DNA of 64,000 nt from Rhodoluna sp. (lineage in GTDB: Bacteria; Actinomycetota; Actinomycetes; Actinomycetales; Microbacteriaceae): assembly GCF_024641065.1 (NCBI RefSeq), contig NZ_JAHEDV010000001.1, positions 248,001 to 312,000 of the forward strand. Reading direction: 5' to 3'. The translations under genes and the position numbers were made by a program. This document shows positions 1 through 9,770 of this stretch, one piece after another; positions within the stretch are counted from its first letter, which is position 1, and each line of letters starts with the position of its first letter. The notes below the pieces were generated by a model, which worked only from the letters and a program-made list of their open reading frames with translations, was not told the origin of the DNA and did not search any database.

Positions 1-1268
1 GAGTTTTTGTTCCCGGCGACAGCCTGCTCACCTTTGAGCATGCAGGACTTCGATTCTCAACGTTGATCTGCGAAGACATTTGGCAGTCTGGTGGGCCAGT
101 TGCACAACTTTCAACTAACGCAACCGATGTGACGCTCGTTTTGAACGGTTCACCCTTCGAGGTGCACAAGGATGACCGACGCCTTGAACTGGTTCAGAAC
201 CTAGCTGGCAGCAGCAAAAGCGCAGTTGCCTATGTCAATCTGGTTGGAGGCCAAGACGACCTAGTCTTCGATGGCGACAGCCTATTCGTCACCAGCGCAG
301 GAAACCTCATTACACGTGCGGCCAAATTCGAAGAATCACTTACTTTCATTGATGTTGATTCGAGCGAGCGGGCCAACGAGGTAAATGCTGCGCCTATTAA
401 TTCTGAACTTGAATCCTCAGATGAAGGACAGGTTTGGACCGCTCTAGTGCTTGGGCTTCGCGATTATGTGAGAAAAAATGGATTCAAGTCTGTGGTGTTG
501 GGTCTAAGTGGCGGAATCGACTCAGCGGTTTGCGCGGTAATTGCTGCAGATGCAATTGGTGCCGACAACGTGTTTGGTGTCTCAATGCCATCGATGTATT
601 CGTCTGACCATTCAAAATCAGACGCCGAAGATCTAGCCGAGCGACTCGGGTGCCACTATCGCACCGAAACGATTGAAACCATGGTCGAAGCTTTTGAGGG
701 TCAACTGAACCTTGAAGGTCTGGCTAGCGAAAACCTGCAGGCGCGCATGCGTGGTGTCATTCTGATGGCGCTTTCAAATGCTGAGGGCCACCTAACTCTC
801 ACCACTGGTAACAAGACAGAACTTGCCGTTGGCTACTCAACTATTTACGGAGATTCAGTCGGTGGTTTTGCACCGATCAAGGATGTTGAAAAAACTAGAG
901 TATGGCGACTAGCTGAATGGCGAAACAGTTTCGCCGCGGCAAACGGTCAAACTCCCCCGATTCCATCAAATTCGATCTCAAAGCCTCCGTCGGCTGAGCT
1001 TCGCCCTGGTCAAGTTGATCAAGACAGTCTGCCTGACTATGCAATCTTGGATGGTCTGCTCGAACTTTATGTTGAACAAGGCGACGGACGCGACGAAATT
1101 ATCCGCGCTGGCTTCGACGAAGATACCGTTGACCGCATTATTGGCTTGGTTGACAGGGCAGAATGGAAGCGTCGCCAAGGAGCCATCGGACCTAAGATTT
1201 CACCAATGGCATTTGGTCGCGACCGAAGACTTCCGATTACAAACCGATTCAAAGAAGGAACCAAATAA
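1..1268 (+). CDS. nadE: Glutamine-dependent NAD+ synthase (5'-truncated at window edge)
   Basis: Frame 3 is open from base 3 (VFVPGDSLLTFEHAGLRFSTLICEDIW, nitrilase-type glutaminase domain) into SGGIDSAVCAVIA PP-loop; stop at 1268. Confidence 0.93.
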   Translation, partial: VFVPGDSLLTFEHAGLRFSTLICEDIWQSGGPVAQLSTNATDVTLVLNGSPFEVHKDDRRLELVQNLAGSSKSAVAYVNLVGGQDDLVFDGDSLFVTSAGNLITRAAKFEESLTFIDVDSSERANEVNAAPINSELESSDEGQVWTALVLGLRDYVRKNGFKSVVLGLSGGIDSAVCAVIAADAIGADNVFGVSMPSMYSSDHSKSDAEDLAERLGCHYRTETIETMVEAFEGQLNLEGLASENLQARMRGVILMALSNAEGHLTLTTGNKTELAVGYSTIYGDSVGGFAPIKDVEKTRVWRLAEWRNSFAAANGQTPPIPSNSISKPPSAELRPGQVDQDSLPDYAILDGLLELYVEQGDGRDEIIRAGFDEDTVDRIIGLVDRAEWKRRQGAIGPKISPMAFGRDRRLPITNRFKEGTK

Positions 1269-1657
1269 TGGCAGCAGACAAGTTGATTTCAAGTGGCGGT
1301 CCGTGGGAAGCAGTTTTGGGTTACTCACGCGCAGTAGTTGCCGGTGACTACGTTCACGTTTCTGGCACCACAGCCACTGTTGACGGTGAATTGCAGCACG
1401 AAGGCGATGCCTACGGTCAAACAAAGGTAGCCCTAGAGGTAATTGCAAAAGCACTGGCTCAGGTCGGTTATGGCGTTGAAGACGTAGTTCGCTCACGTGT
1501 TTATTTGGCCAACGGTACCGACATGGATGCAGCAGGTAAAGCTCACGGTGAAGTTTTTGGCCAGATCAAGCCAGCACTGACCATGCTTGCCGGAATTCAG
1601 TTCATCAACCCAAACATGTTGGTTGAAATCGAAGTGGACGCCTGGAAGCGTAGTTAA
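1268..1657 (+). CDS. RidA/YjgF family protein (enamine/imine deaminase-like)
   Basis: 129 aa; YSRAVVAGDYVHVSGTTA...RSRVYL...INPNMLVEIEVDA motifs; TAATG overlap with nadE stop. Confidence 0.9.
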   Translation: MAADKLISSGGPWEAVLGYSRAVVAGDYVHVSGTTATVDGELQHEGDAYGQTKVALEVIAKALAQVGYGVEDVVRSRVYLANGTDMDAAGKAHGEVFGQIKPALTMLAGIQFINPNMLVEIEVDAWKRS

Positions 1658-2469
1658 TGGAATTCACTCCAAAGAAAATTCGCACCTCGCACCTTAAAGA
1701 ATTCAAGGATGCCGGGCGAAAATTTTCTTGCCTGACAAGTTACGACCACCTGACCGCGGCTATCTTCGACCAGTCAGGAATAGACGTACTACTTGTTGGA
1801 GACTCAGCTGCCGACAATTCACTTGGCTACGCATCCACCTTGCCAATCACCGTTGAAGAGATGGCAACTTTCGGACGAGCTGTAGCGCACGCTGCTAAAC
1901 GAAGCCTCGTCGTTATTGATCTGCCGTTCGGAAGCTATGAAACTGGCCCAGATGATGCTCTGCGCAACGCCATCAAGCTCATGAAGCCAACCGGTGCTGC
2001 GGCCGTGAAATTAGAGGGTGGCGAACGCAGCGCCACACAGATTCAAGCCATTGTGTCAGCAGGAATTCCTGTTATGGGACACATCGGTTTCACCCCGCAG
2101 AGCGTAAATTCACTCGGCGGTTTTAAGGTTCAGGGTCGCGGTGACGCCTCCGAGCAACTCATGCGCGATGCACTTGCAGTTGAAGCAGCTGGTGCCTTCG
2201 CAGTAGTGCTCGAGATGGTTCCAGCCCCTTTGGCCAAAGAAGTTTCGGCCAAGCTGTCAATTCCAACAATTGGCATAGGCGCGGGCTCTGGAACTGACGG
2301 GCAGATTCTGGTTTGGACTGACTTTGCTGGCTTGTCAGATCGCAAGCCAAGCAAATTTGTAAAGCAGTATGCGAACCTGAATCAGATTCTTAGTAGCGCC
2401 GCTCAGCAGTACCGAGCAGAAGTCGAATCAGGCGCTTTTCCGGCCGACTCAAATTCATTCACTGACTAA
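1657..2469 (+). CDS. panB: 3-methyl-2-oxobutanoate hydroxymethyltransferase
   Basis: SCLTSYDHLTAAIFDQSGIDVLLVGDS, GHIGFTPQSVNSLGGFKVQGR, IPTIGIGAG; TAATG overlap with previous ORF. Confidence 0.95.
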   Translation: MEFTPKKIRTSHLKEFKDAGRKFSCLTSYDHLTAAIFDQSGIDVLLVGDSAADNSLGYASTLPITVEEMATFGRAVAHAAKRSLVVIDLPFGSYETGPDDALRNAIKLMKPTGAAAVKLEGGERSATQIQAIVSAGIPVMGHIGFTPQSVNSLGGFKVQGRGDASEQLMRDALAVEAAGAFAVVLEMVPAPLAKEVSAKLSIPTIGIGAGSGTDGQILVWTDFAGLSDRKPSKFVKQYANLNQILSSAAQQYRAEVESGAFPADSNSFTD

Positions 2470-2666
2470 TCCTTATCTTCGGAATTCCATTTTTCTGTTC
2501 GTGCGCGGATTGTCTGCAGAGCTTGCTCAGCCTTTTCTCTAGAACTAAACGGGCCTAAACGATTAGGCGCAGGAGATTTTTTACCGACTTCAACGGTGAG
2601 CGACTTCAGATTGAACCAGAATTCTGGGGTCTCATCTTTTTCTGAGTAAACAGTTTCTCTTGCCAA
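2466..2666 (-). CDS. Small SPOR-like hypothetical protein
   Basis: 66 aa; FWFNLKSLTVEVGKKSPAPNRLGPFSSREKAEQALQTIRART resembles small SPOR-domain proteins of Actinobacteria; converges on panB. Confidence 0.7.
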   Translation of the reverse strand: MARETVYSEKDETPEFWFNLKSLTVEVGKKSPAPNRLGPFSSREKAEQALQTIRARTEKWNSEDKD

Positions 2667-2714
2667 CTTGGCCTCCTCTCGATGAGCATAGCTCGCGTGA
2701 AATAGACTTGACCC

Positions 2715-3584
2715 ATGCCACGCGACCCAATGACCGGTTACTTACTGCCTGGAGAACTTTCTCCAGCCAGAGCTGTTCCTAGCAATATTTCAAGACCAAG
2801 CTACGTGGGTAAGTCGGCTCCAGCGAAGTGGACTGGCGGCGATGTGCGAACCCCGGATGAAATCGAAAAAATTCGAACGGCCGGAAGAATCGCTGCCCAA
2901 GCAATTGAACTCGTCGGCGAACACGCAAAACCCGGTGTCACAACCGATGAACTTGATCGAATCGGGCACGAATTTTTGGTTAAAAACGGGGCGTACCCTT
3001 CGACACTCGGTTATCGCGGCTACCCAAAGTCACTCTGCTCTTCGGTAAACGAAGTTATTTGCCACGGAATTCCGGACAACACCGTTTTGCAGGATGGTGA
3101 CATAGTTAACATCGACATCACCGCATTCAAAAATGGTTTTCACGGTGACAGCAACAAGACTTTCTTGGTTGGCAATGTCGCTGACGAAGTCAAACTTTTA
3201 GTCGAGCGCACCCAAGAAGCCATGATGCGCGGTGCGGCTGCTGCACTACCAGGCCGTGAGATCAACATCATCGGCCGAGCCATTGAAACTTATGCAAAGC
3301 GGTTCGGATACGGAGTTGTGCGTGACTTTACCGGCCACGGAATCGGCGAAGCTTTTCACTCAGGCTTAATCATCCCCCACTACGATTCAGCACCGCTTTA
3401 CAACGATGAGATCAAGGTCGGTATGGTCTTCACTATCGAGCCAATGCTCACACTTGGCACTCACCAGTGGGACATGTGGCCCGACAATTGGACAGTCACC
3501 ACCAAAGACAAGAGCATTACAGCTCAATTCGAGCACACCTTTGCCGTAACCGAAAACGGCCTAGATATTCTCACCCTCCCCTAG
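2715..3584 (+). CDS. map: Type I methionine aminopeptidase
   Basis: [58 protein letters not shown]. Confidence 0.96.
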   Translation: MPRDPMTGYLLPGELSPARAVPSNISRPSYVGKSAPAKWTGGDVRTPDEIEKIRTAGRIAAQAIELVGEHAKPGVTTDELDRIGHEFLVKNGAYPSTLGYRGYPKSLCSSVNEVICHGIPDNTVLQDGDIVNIDITAFKNGFHGDSNKTFLVGNVADEVKLLVERTQEAMMRGAAAALPGREINIIGRAIETYAKRFGYGVVRDFTGHGIGEAFHSGLIIPHYDSAPLYNDEIKVGMVFTIEPMLTLGTHQWDMWPDNWTVTTKDKSITAQFEHTFAVTENGLDILTLP

Positions 3585-3596
3585 TTAGGTTCATCC

Positions 3597-4355
3597 ATGA
3601 GTAAAAAAGCAATCGGCATCGACATCGGTGGCACCGGCATCAAAGGGGCCGTGGTTAACGTAAAAACCGGCGAACTAGTCGGCGACCGCGTTAGGTATGA
3701 GACCCCAGAGGGTGGAAGACCGCAGGACATCGCTGAGGTGGTTCAAAAGCTCATCGGCGAGCTCAAAAATGCCAAACCGCATCACACTGTCGGAATCTGT
3801 TTTCCTGCTGTGGTTCAGCACGGGCGCACAATGTCGGCAGCCAATGTATCCAAGGAATGGATTGGTCTTGATGCCGATGCACTTTTCACACAGGAACTTG
3901 GCCGCTCGGTTCACGTTGTAAACGATGCTGATGCTGCTGGATACGCCGAAATCAAATTCGGAGCTGGTAGAAGCAAGCCGGGGCTAGTGATTATGACTAC
4001 TTTGGGCACTGGCATTGGCACAGCTTTATTCATGGATGGAAAGCTCGTTCCAAACGCTGAACTGGGTCACCTTGAGATTGATGGTGTCGACTACGAAACC
4101 AAGGCTTCATTCGCTGCCAAAGAGCGCGAGAATCTAGACTGGCCGGCCTGGATTGAGCGTTTGCACAAGTACTATTCGACCCTCGAAAGACTGTTTAGCC
4201 CCGACCTAATCATCATCGGTGGAGGCGTTTCAAAGGAACACGAGAATTTCTTGCCACACTTGGGTTTGAAGGCTACTGTTTTGCCAGCCCTAAAGCGCAA
4301 CAACGCTGGAATCCTAGGTGCCGCCGCGCTAGCTAAAAAGGAATACAAGGCTTAG
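3597..4355 (+). CDS. ppgK: Polyphosphate glucokinase (ROK family)
   Basis: AIGIDIGGTGIKGAVV, VNDADAAGYAE, TTLGTGIGTALF, LGHLEIDG. Confidence 0.93.
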   Translation: MSKKAIGIDIGGTGIKGAVVNVKTGELVGDRVRYETPEGGRPQDIAEVVQKLIGELKNAKPHHTVGICFPAVVQHGRTMSAANVSKEWIGLDADALFTQELGRSVHVVNDADAAGYAEIKFGAGRSKPGLVIMTTLGTGIGTALFMDGKLVPNAELGHLEIDGVDYETKASFAAKERENLDWPAWIERLHKYYSTLERLFSPDLIIIGGGVSKEHENFLPHLGLKATVLPALKRNNAGILGAAALAKKEYKA

Positions 4356-4356
4356 T

Positions 4357-4702
4357 GGATGGGCCGGCTGATACGCCGGGTTCTGTGCCTATTTCTAGGT
4401 GACGATCATCTATCTAGTGACACCGTTGCCGATGTCCTCAAGCGGTCTACCCGAAATCCAGAGCGAGCAGCTCTAAAGATTTCTATCTGACCTTGCTCCA
4501 GACGAGGTTTACATAGCCGCAAGACTCACATCCTGCGCTGGTAGTCTCTTACACCACCGTTTCACCCTTACCGCAAAGCGGCGGTTTACTTTCTGTTGCA
4601 CTATCTCGCGGGTTGCCCCGGGTGGCCGTTAGCCACCGTCATGCTCTTTGGAGCCCGGACGTTCCTCGACATTGCTGTCGCGATCGTCTTGCCGACCCAT
4701 CC
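4357..4702 (-). ncRNA. rnpB: RNase P RNA (bacterial type A)
   Basis: Reverse strand: GGATGGGTCGGC...GTCGAGGAACGTCCGGGCTCCA...GGTGGCTAACGGCCACCCGGGGCAACCCGCGAGATAGTGCAACAGAAA...ACAGAACCCGGCGTATCAGCCGGCCCATCC; 5' and 3' ends pair as P1. Confidence 0.95.
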
Positions 4703-4749
4703 AAGATAAGAGCCTAGTTGCAAATCACCTCAGGCGAAAGCGCAGCGGA

Positions 4750-5928
4750 TTAAAGGTGCGAAGTCGAGTTGACCGTAGTTATTTCAGCAGCCTGTCTACC
4801 CCAAAAGCGCAGAATAGTTACCGAACAAGGCGAAATCTGAGGACGCCAATAGGCCGAAACGCCAGCATCCATGGCTGCACGAACTAAGCCTCGGATGGGC
4901 ATCACATGGCTCACAACTGCTACCGTCTTGCCAGCATGCATCGAGAGTATTTCATCAAGACCATCCTGAACGCGTGCATCAAAGTCAGCGAGTGACTCGC
5001 CATTCGGCGGAGAATCAGACCAGGAGCCCCTCCATCGGGCGAATTCTGCTGGCCATTTAGCCTCAGCTTCTTCGTTGGTGTGGCCGTCCCAGTCGCCAAA
5101 AGAAATTTCAGCTATGTGGTCAACTATGTCAACTCCGAGACCAAGTTCATTAGCCAAGATGTTTGCAGTGTCACGAGTACGCTGAATTGGTGAGGCAACA
5201 ATTGCCGAAACAGGCGAGATGTGTGCCCATTGGCCAGTTGATCCGATTGAAGCTACGGCTTTAGCAGCTGCGTGTGCGTCACTGCGACCCAGCTCAGAAA
5301 GCCCAGGATTCTCACCCCCACTACCCGAAATGCGCTTAGATTCAGTCAGGTGGGTGCGGCCGTGGCGGATAAGCACAAGTGTCGTAAGGGGTTCTGTCAC
5401 TTCACCTGGAGCTCGAACAGAGCTAGGAAGCTCCTGGTTGAACTCTGCAACGCCGGATCGTGGAGCATTTTGTTCAGACTTCGAAACCGAATCTGCTCGA
5501 TCATCCATGGCTTTATTGGCAAGCGCATCAGCCCGTGAATTTTCTTCTCTCGGAATCCACATCCAGCGAATGTCTAGGTTCGCAACTAATTTCTGAATTT
5601 GGCTTCCAATTTGAATCATGTCTGGGTGCTTAATCTTCCAGCGTCCAGCCATCTGTTCGATTACGAGCTTGGAGTCCATGCGCACCAAGATTTGAGCCTC
5701 GCTGTTTAGAGCAAGTGCACCTTCAAGGCCAGCTTTCAATGCGAGGTACTCGGCCACATTATTTGTGGCTATGCCAATGTACTTGGCAATTTCTAGGATT
5801 ACCTCGCCGGATTCTGCGTCGATAACAACCGCGCCAGAACCAGCCGAACCAGGGTTACCACGCGAACCGCCGTCAGCCTCAATGATTAGCTTGGATGGTT
5901 TGGTCATCGTACGAGTAATGCTTGGCAC
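4750..5928 (-). CDS. Bifunctional RNase H / histidine phosphatase (Rv2228c-like)
   Basis: N-term RNase HI (IEADGGSRGNPG, EYLALKAGLEGAL, MDSKLVIEQM, SRADALANKAMD); C-term LIRHGRTHLTE phosphoglycerate-mutase-type domain. Confidence 0.92.
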   Translation of the reverse strand: MPSITRTMTKPSKLIIEADGGSRGNPGSAGSGAVVIDAESGEVILEIAKYIGIATNNVAEYLALKAGLEGALALNSEAQILVRMDSKLVIEQMAGRWKIKHPDMIQIGSQIQKLVANLDIRWMWIPREENSRADALANKAMDDRADSVSKSEQNAPRSGVAEFNQELPSSVRAPGEVTEPLTTLVLIRHGRTHLTESKRISGSGGENPGLSELGRSDAHAAAKAVASIGSTGQWAHISPVSAIVASPIQRTRDTANILANELGLGVDIVDHIAEISFGDWDGHTNEEAEAKWPAEFARWRGSWSDSPPNGESLADFDARVQDGLDEILSMHAGKTVAVVSHVMPIRGLVRAAMDAGVSAYWRPQISPCSVTILRFWGRQAAEITTVNSTSHL

Positions 5929-6617
5929 TCAGGGCAGGTTACAAACTCGTCGGCTGGCTTGGCGTGAATCTCTGCTAACGCGGTTGCGCCGAGGCCAATT
6001 CGACAGGCTCCACACTCGTTTATGTTGAGTTTGGCCACAGCGGTGCCGCGAGCCAACTTCTTTTCATAGAGAGCCAAAAGCTCGACGTCAGTTTTAGAGG
6101 CCTGCTGGGCTCGTTTGGTGACAAGTAGGTCTAGGCCAGAACGAAGTTTGAGTACAGCTGCCTCGTTACTTGATTCAAGCTCAGAAAGTTCGGCATCGTG
6201 CGTGTTCTTGGTAGCGAGAACATCATCAAAATTAGCCTGAGCAAGCTCTTTCTTTTCAAGAATTGCTAGTTCGGCATCCTCAAGATCTGATTTACGACGC
6301 TGCAAAGACTCCAACTCGCTTTGGATTCCCTGGGCATCCTTGGCTGAATTTGTCGAGTTGAGTCGGACTAAGTCTTTGGCAATGCGCTGTTCAACCAACT
6401 CAAGGTCAGCCTCGGCACGAGTTAGCTCAAGGGCAACCGAATCGAGAGCATTACGTGCAGCGATTAAATCGGCCGCCATATCACGCTGGCGCGAACGCAA
6501 TTCAACGAAAGCGGCCCCATTCGTCGAGGCTCCAAGAGCCGACTTTGAACGACTGATCTCAAGATCAATATCGCCTAGACCCAAAAGGTCCTGCTGTTGT
6601 TGCACTGATGCTTTCAT
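5904..6617 (-). CDS. C4-type zinc-ribbon coiled-coil protein (Rv2229c-like)
   Basis: Long coiled coil plus CGACRIGL...CPECQALLVR; between RNaseH and Nif3 genes as in other Actinobacteria. Confidence 0.9.
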   Translation of the reverse strand: MKASVQQQQDLLGLGDIDLEISRSKSALGASTNGAAFVELRSRQRDMAADLIAARNALDSVALELTRAEADLELVEQRIAKDLVRLNSTNSAKDAQGIQSELESLQRRKSDLEDAELAILEKKELAQANFDDVLATKNTHDAELSELESSNEAAVLKLRSGLDLLVTKRAQQASKTDVELLALYEKKLARGTAVAKLNINECGACRIGLGATALAEIHAKPADEFVTCPECQALLVR

Positions 6618-6641
6618 TAGTTTGCTCTCTTTAGTTTGAAA

Positions 6642-7460
6642 CTACTGTGTGACTACGAAGTCCCAAGGATCCGTGCGAATCTGGCTGACTACGAATTGAA
6701 TGCTCGGATGACGCGAAGCCAGTTGTTGCGCTGCAACATCAAGCCACAACCATTCACTTGCCCAATGCGAAACATCAATGAATGCAAGAGGTTTTTGATT
6801 AAGACCGGTCTCGCGCGCTTCTTGAACTGGGTGGTGACGCAGATCTGAGGTTACGTAAACATCAGCATTTGAACTCATCGCGACCGGAATGAATGAGTCA
6901 CCAGCTCCACCGCACAACGCAACTTTAGAAATTTCTGAGTCGTATTCACCCGAAACTCGAATGCCGCTCGCGGTCGACGGCAAAATTCTCGAAATTGCTC
7001 GGGCAAAGTCGCCTAGTTTAATCGATGACGGTAGGCGCCCCAAGCGACCGTGACCAACCGAGCCAGACTCGCCTGCAACCAACGGCACTAGATCAACTAA
7101 ACCGAAAGCGCGTGCAAGCGTGTCAGAAACTCCATTTTCAACAATGTCGGCGTTTGTGTGAGCAGCGTAAATCGCGATGTTGGAACGAATTGCAGACGCC
7201 AAGAGAGCGCCCTTTGAGGTTGCTTCATCGAGGCTGGTGACACCCTTCAAAATCAACGGGTGATGCGCCAAAATTAGGTCAAATCCGCCGTCTCGAGCTT
7301 CATCGACAATTTCTTTAGTCACATCAACGGTAAGAAGAACGCGAGACACCAACTGCGAGGTTGAACCTGCTACTAAACCTGGTGTGTCCCAAGACTCTGC
7401 GCCAGCCAGTGGCCATAGTTGTTCAAAATCTGAGGTGAGAAGTGAAAGTTGGGTTGACAT
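6642..7460 (-). CDS. Nif3-like dinuclear metal center hexameric protein
   Basis: WDTPGLVAGS, DLILAHHPLILKG, IYAAHTNAD, CGGAGDSFI, VTSDLRHHPVQEA, DVSHWASE. Confidence 0.92.
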   Translation of the reverse strand: MSTQLSLLTSDFEQLWPLAGAESWDTPGLVAGSTSQLVSRVLLTVDVTKEIVDEARDGGFDLILAHHPLILKGVTSLDEATSKGALLASAIRSNIAIYAAHTNADIVENGVSDTLARAFGLVDLVPLVAGESGSVGHGRLGRLPSSIKLGDFARAISRILPSTASGIRVSGEYDSEISKVALCGGAGDSFIPVAMSSNADVYVTSDLRHHPVQEARETGLNQKPLAFIDVSHWASEWLWLDVAAQQLASRHPSIQFVVSQIRTDPWDFVVTQ

Positions 7461-9541
7461 TAATCCATCGCCTCAAACATGTTCTTGAGCTCATCGCGTC
7501 TGGCTTCGATTGCCAATACTTCAGCTTCCTGTCGCTTAATTCGCGGAATCCCTAGAGCAACTGGCAAAAGGAGACCCAAGGCTAGAGCGATGATGATTCC
7601 AAAGTTGGTTGCAGACCAAAAACCTGCGCTCGGTAGTTGAGCCGTCAGGTAGCCGAGCCAAGTTAGGCCAGGTTGGCTCGAAGAAATAAGCCCCCAACCG
7701 ACTGCAACTGCCAAAGCCCACCCGAGTAAGGTCGATAGGTTCACGGCTTTGTAGAAACCATAGCCGCGAGTCAGTGAAATCTCGTGATAAGCGATACGGC
7801 GAATCAAAACATCCGAGGTATAAATGCCAATCCAGGCAGAAACAGGAATTGCCAACGCAAGCGCGTAGTCAATAAGAATTTTCAGTGCGCTCTCGGCCTC
7901 GATAAAAATGCCGATAGAAACAGCGCCACCGACGACCAAGACTGCGATAACAATCTGCCCCAACAGTGGCTTCATTTTGATGCTCAGCGAGTGCAGAACA
8001 AGATTCAAAGAATAGTTAGACATCGCCAACATAACCACGCTAGAAATCACCGCGCTTGCAAGCAAGAAGATTGCAACGAACACGTTCGAATTAGTTGCGA
8101 GAGCTGAAACAAAGTTGGCTGCGAACTGCTCATCGAAGGTTGGCCCGAAGCCACGCATGCCTCGGATGAGCGCAAATCCATAAATTCCAATTGCTGCCGG
8201 AACAATTGCCAAACTCAGAAGCGCCCAACCAACCACTTTGAAGCCAAGTGAGCTCGACGAGAGTTTGCGAGCGAAATCTGCGCCAGAACCTGACCAGGCA
8301 ACACCAAAAACGCTGAATACGACCCCCATCGCTGCAAAAGTCGATACCCAACTTCCAGAAACTTCGAGCAGCAGATCATTCCAGGCAATACCCGAGGCAG
8401 TGAATCCAACGATTGTTGCACCGGCAATCAAACCGATGAGCCCTGAGATTTGCTGAATCTTGAAAAGGACTTTTCCGCCAAGGAAGGCCAGAGTTGCCGC
8501 CAAAATGCTGATGGCAATTGGGGCTATGAATGCGATTGGCTCAATAGCTTTTTGATCGGTTGAAACTACTCGAGTAGAAACCTGAAGCACAAACCAAACA
8601 ATTGCCACTGACCAGAAAACCCTGGTCAGCAACAAGAATGCTGCCGGGGCAATGTTTCCGAAGACACCGAAAGGAGCTCTTGAAAGGAACGCCGTTGCAA
8701 GCCCACTTCTCTTTCCCGAAAGCGCGGCGATTGCAATAGCTAATGCCGAAGCAGTTGATCCAGCGGCGATGGCGAACGCGCCCTGAAGGAACGAGATGTC
8801 AAACTGGCTAATGGCAACTGCAAGGCCAAGTGGAAGAATTGAGCCGCCAAGGCCCAACCAAGCCCAAAATTGCGAAATCGGCAAGCTTCTGCGGCTGGCT
8901 CGTGGTTGAGAATGTAGTGAAACCGGCTCTGCAAGTTCAATCGGCTGGGCAACTTGATCAAGGTCGACACTCTCGTCGCTTGCTTCACTATCTAGAAAAG
9001 ACTCGACTTCCAACGCCGTTGGTGCTGTCTCTACCTGAGCGACCTCAGCCGCTCCGGCGAGCAAGGATTCAAAATCTTGTGATTGAAGTTGAGCGCGAAG
9101 ATTTTCGTCAAAAGCCGGTAGTTCTGAATATTCGACCAACGGCTCAGGCTCAGGCTCAGGCTCAACCTCGAGTTGTGGTTCCGATTCAACTTCTGCTTCT
9201 GCGACCGGCTTGGCATAAAGTGCGTTCAAGCTGGCAACCACGTCATCAACTGCGGGAGTCGCCGGAATTAGGTAGTCAACTGGCTCGAGCCCCTGTTGAG
9301 CTCGCGTAGCGTTCTGAACCGCCAACAAAGCCTCAGGAGACCCGTTAGTTTCAAGATCCATTACCCAGGCAGCGAATTCCATTTTCTCGATGTCTCGCAG
9401 CTGGGCCTGAGTTTCGAGGAGCTCCATTGCAGCCATGATTCCGGCTTCGTCTGACTGAGCGGCACCGAGAGCCTCATGCAATTGCGCATCAGTCATTGAA
9501 CGGCGTTCCGGTGGGGTTAGAGAAAACGGCTGCATAAGCAA
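7460..9541 (-). CDS. NCS1/cytosine-permease-like membrane protein with about 210-aa acidic N-terminal extension
   Basis: 693 aa; C-terminal multi-TM part FWAWLGLGGSILPLGLA...GKRSGLATAFLSRAPFGVFGNIAPAAFLLLTRVFW resembles NCS1 permeases; hydrophilic N-term with EPEPEPEP tract. Confidence 0.8.
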   Translation of the reverse strand: MLMQPFSLTPPERRSMTDAQLHEALGAAQSDEAGIMAAMELLETQAQLRDIEKMEFAAWVMDLETNGSPEALLAVQNATRAQQGLEPVDYLIPATPAVDDVVASLNALYAKPVAEAEVESEPQLEVEPEPEPEPLVEYSELPAFDENLRAQLQSQDFESLLAGAAEVAQVETAPTALEVESFLDSEASDESVDLDQVAQPIELAEPVSLHSQPRASRRSLPISQFWAWLGLGGSILPLGLAVAISQFDISFLQGAFAIAAGSTASALAIAIAALSGKRSGLATAFLSRAPFGVFGNIAPAAFLLLTRVFWSVAIVWFVLQVSTRVVSTDQKAIEPIAFIAPIAISILAATLAFLGGKVLFKIQQISGLIGLIAGATIVGFTASGIAWNDLLLEVSGSWVSTFAAMGVVFSVFGVAWSGSGADFARKLSSSSLGFKVVGWALLSLAIVPAAIGIYGFALIRGMRGFGPTFDEQFAANFVSALATNSNVFVAIFLLASAVISSVVMLAMSNYSLNLVLHSLSIKMKPLLGQIVIAVLVVGGAVSIGIFIEAESALKILIDYALALAIPVSAWIGIYTSDVLIRRIAYHEISLTRGYGFYKAVNLSTLLGWALAVAVGWGLISSSQPGLTWLGYLTAQLPSAGFWSATNFGIIIALALGLLLPVALGIPRIKRQEAEVLAIEARRDELKNMFEAMD
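9142..9168. repeat. Short GGCTCA tandem repeat encoding the acidic EPEPEPE tract
   Basis: ggctcaggctcaggctcaggctcaacc, inside the NCS1-like CDS. Confidence 0.85.
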
Positions 9542-9597
9542 ATTCTACCTTGCGACTAAAAATGGGCTCCAAAAACCCCATGGATTGAAAAACAGAA

Positions 9598-9624
9598 AAT
9601 CCCAAGCCATTGGCTTGGGATTTT
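9598..9624 (-). terminator. Intrinsic terminator downstream of tRNA-Val
   Basis: cccaagcc-att-ggcttggg inverted repeat flanked by A/T tracts (T-rich on - strand). Confidence 0.75.
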
Positions 9625-9630
9625 GTTCTG

Positions 9631-9703
9631 TGGGCCCTACCGGGATCGAACCGATGACATCCACGGTGTAAGCGTGGCGCTCTACCAGCTGAGCTAAAGG
9701 CCC
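9631..9703 (-). tRNA. tRNA-Val(TAC)
   Basis: - strand GGGCCTTTAGCTCAGCTGGTAGAGCGCCACGCTTACACCGTGGATGTCATCGGTTCGATCCCGGTAGGGCCCA; full cloverleaf, anticodon TAC. Confidence 0.96.
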
Positions 9704-9770
9704 CTCTTGCGAGGGTTGCAGTCTCCTGCAACTCGTTTGAGCCTACTAACTTTTCGCAGAGAATGCCAAA

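Noticed and set aside
9142-9168. Possible CRISPR or mobile repeat
   Set aside because: Short direct hexamer repeats inside a CDS, no spacers; simply encodes Glu-Pro.
8830-9309. 159-aa + strand ORF
   Set aside because: Antisense to the N-terminal part of the NCS1-like gene; Arg/Pro/Gln-rich composition typical of a shadow ORF, no domain motifs.
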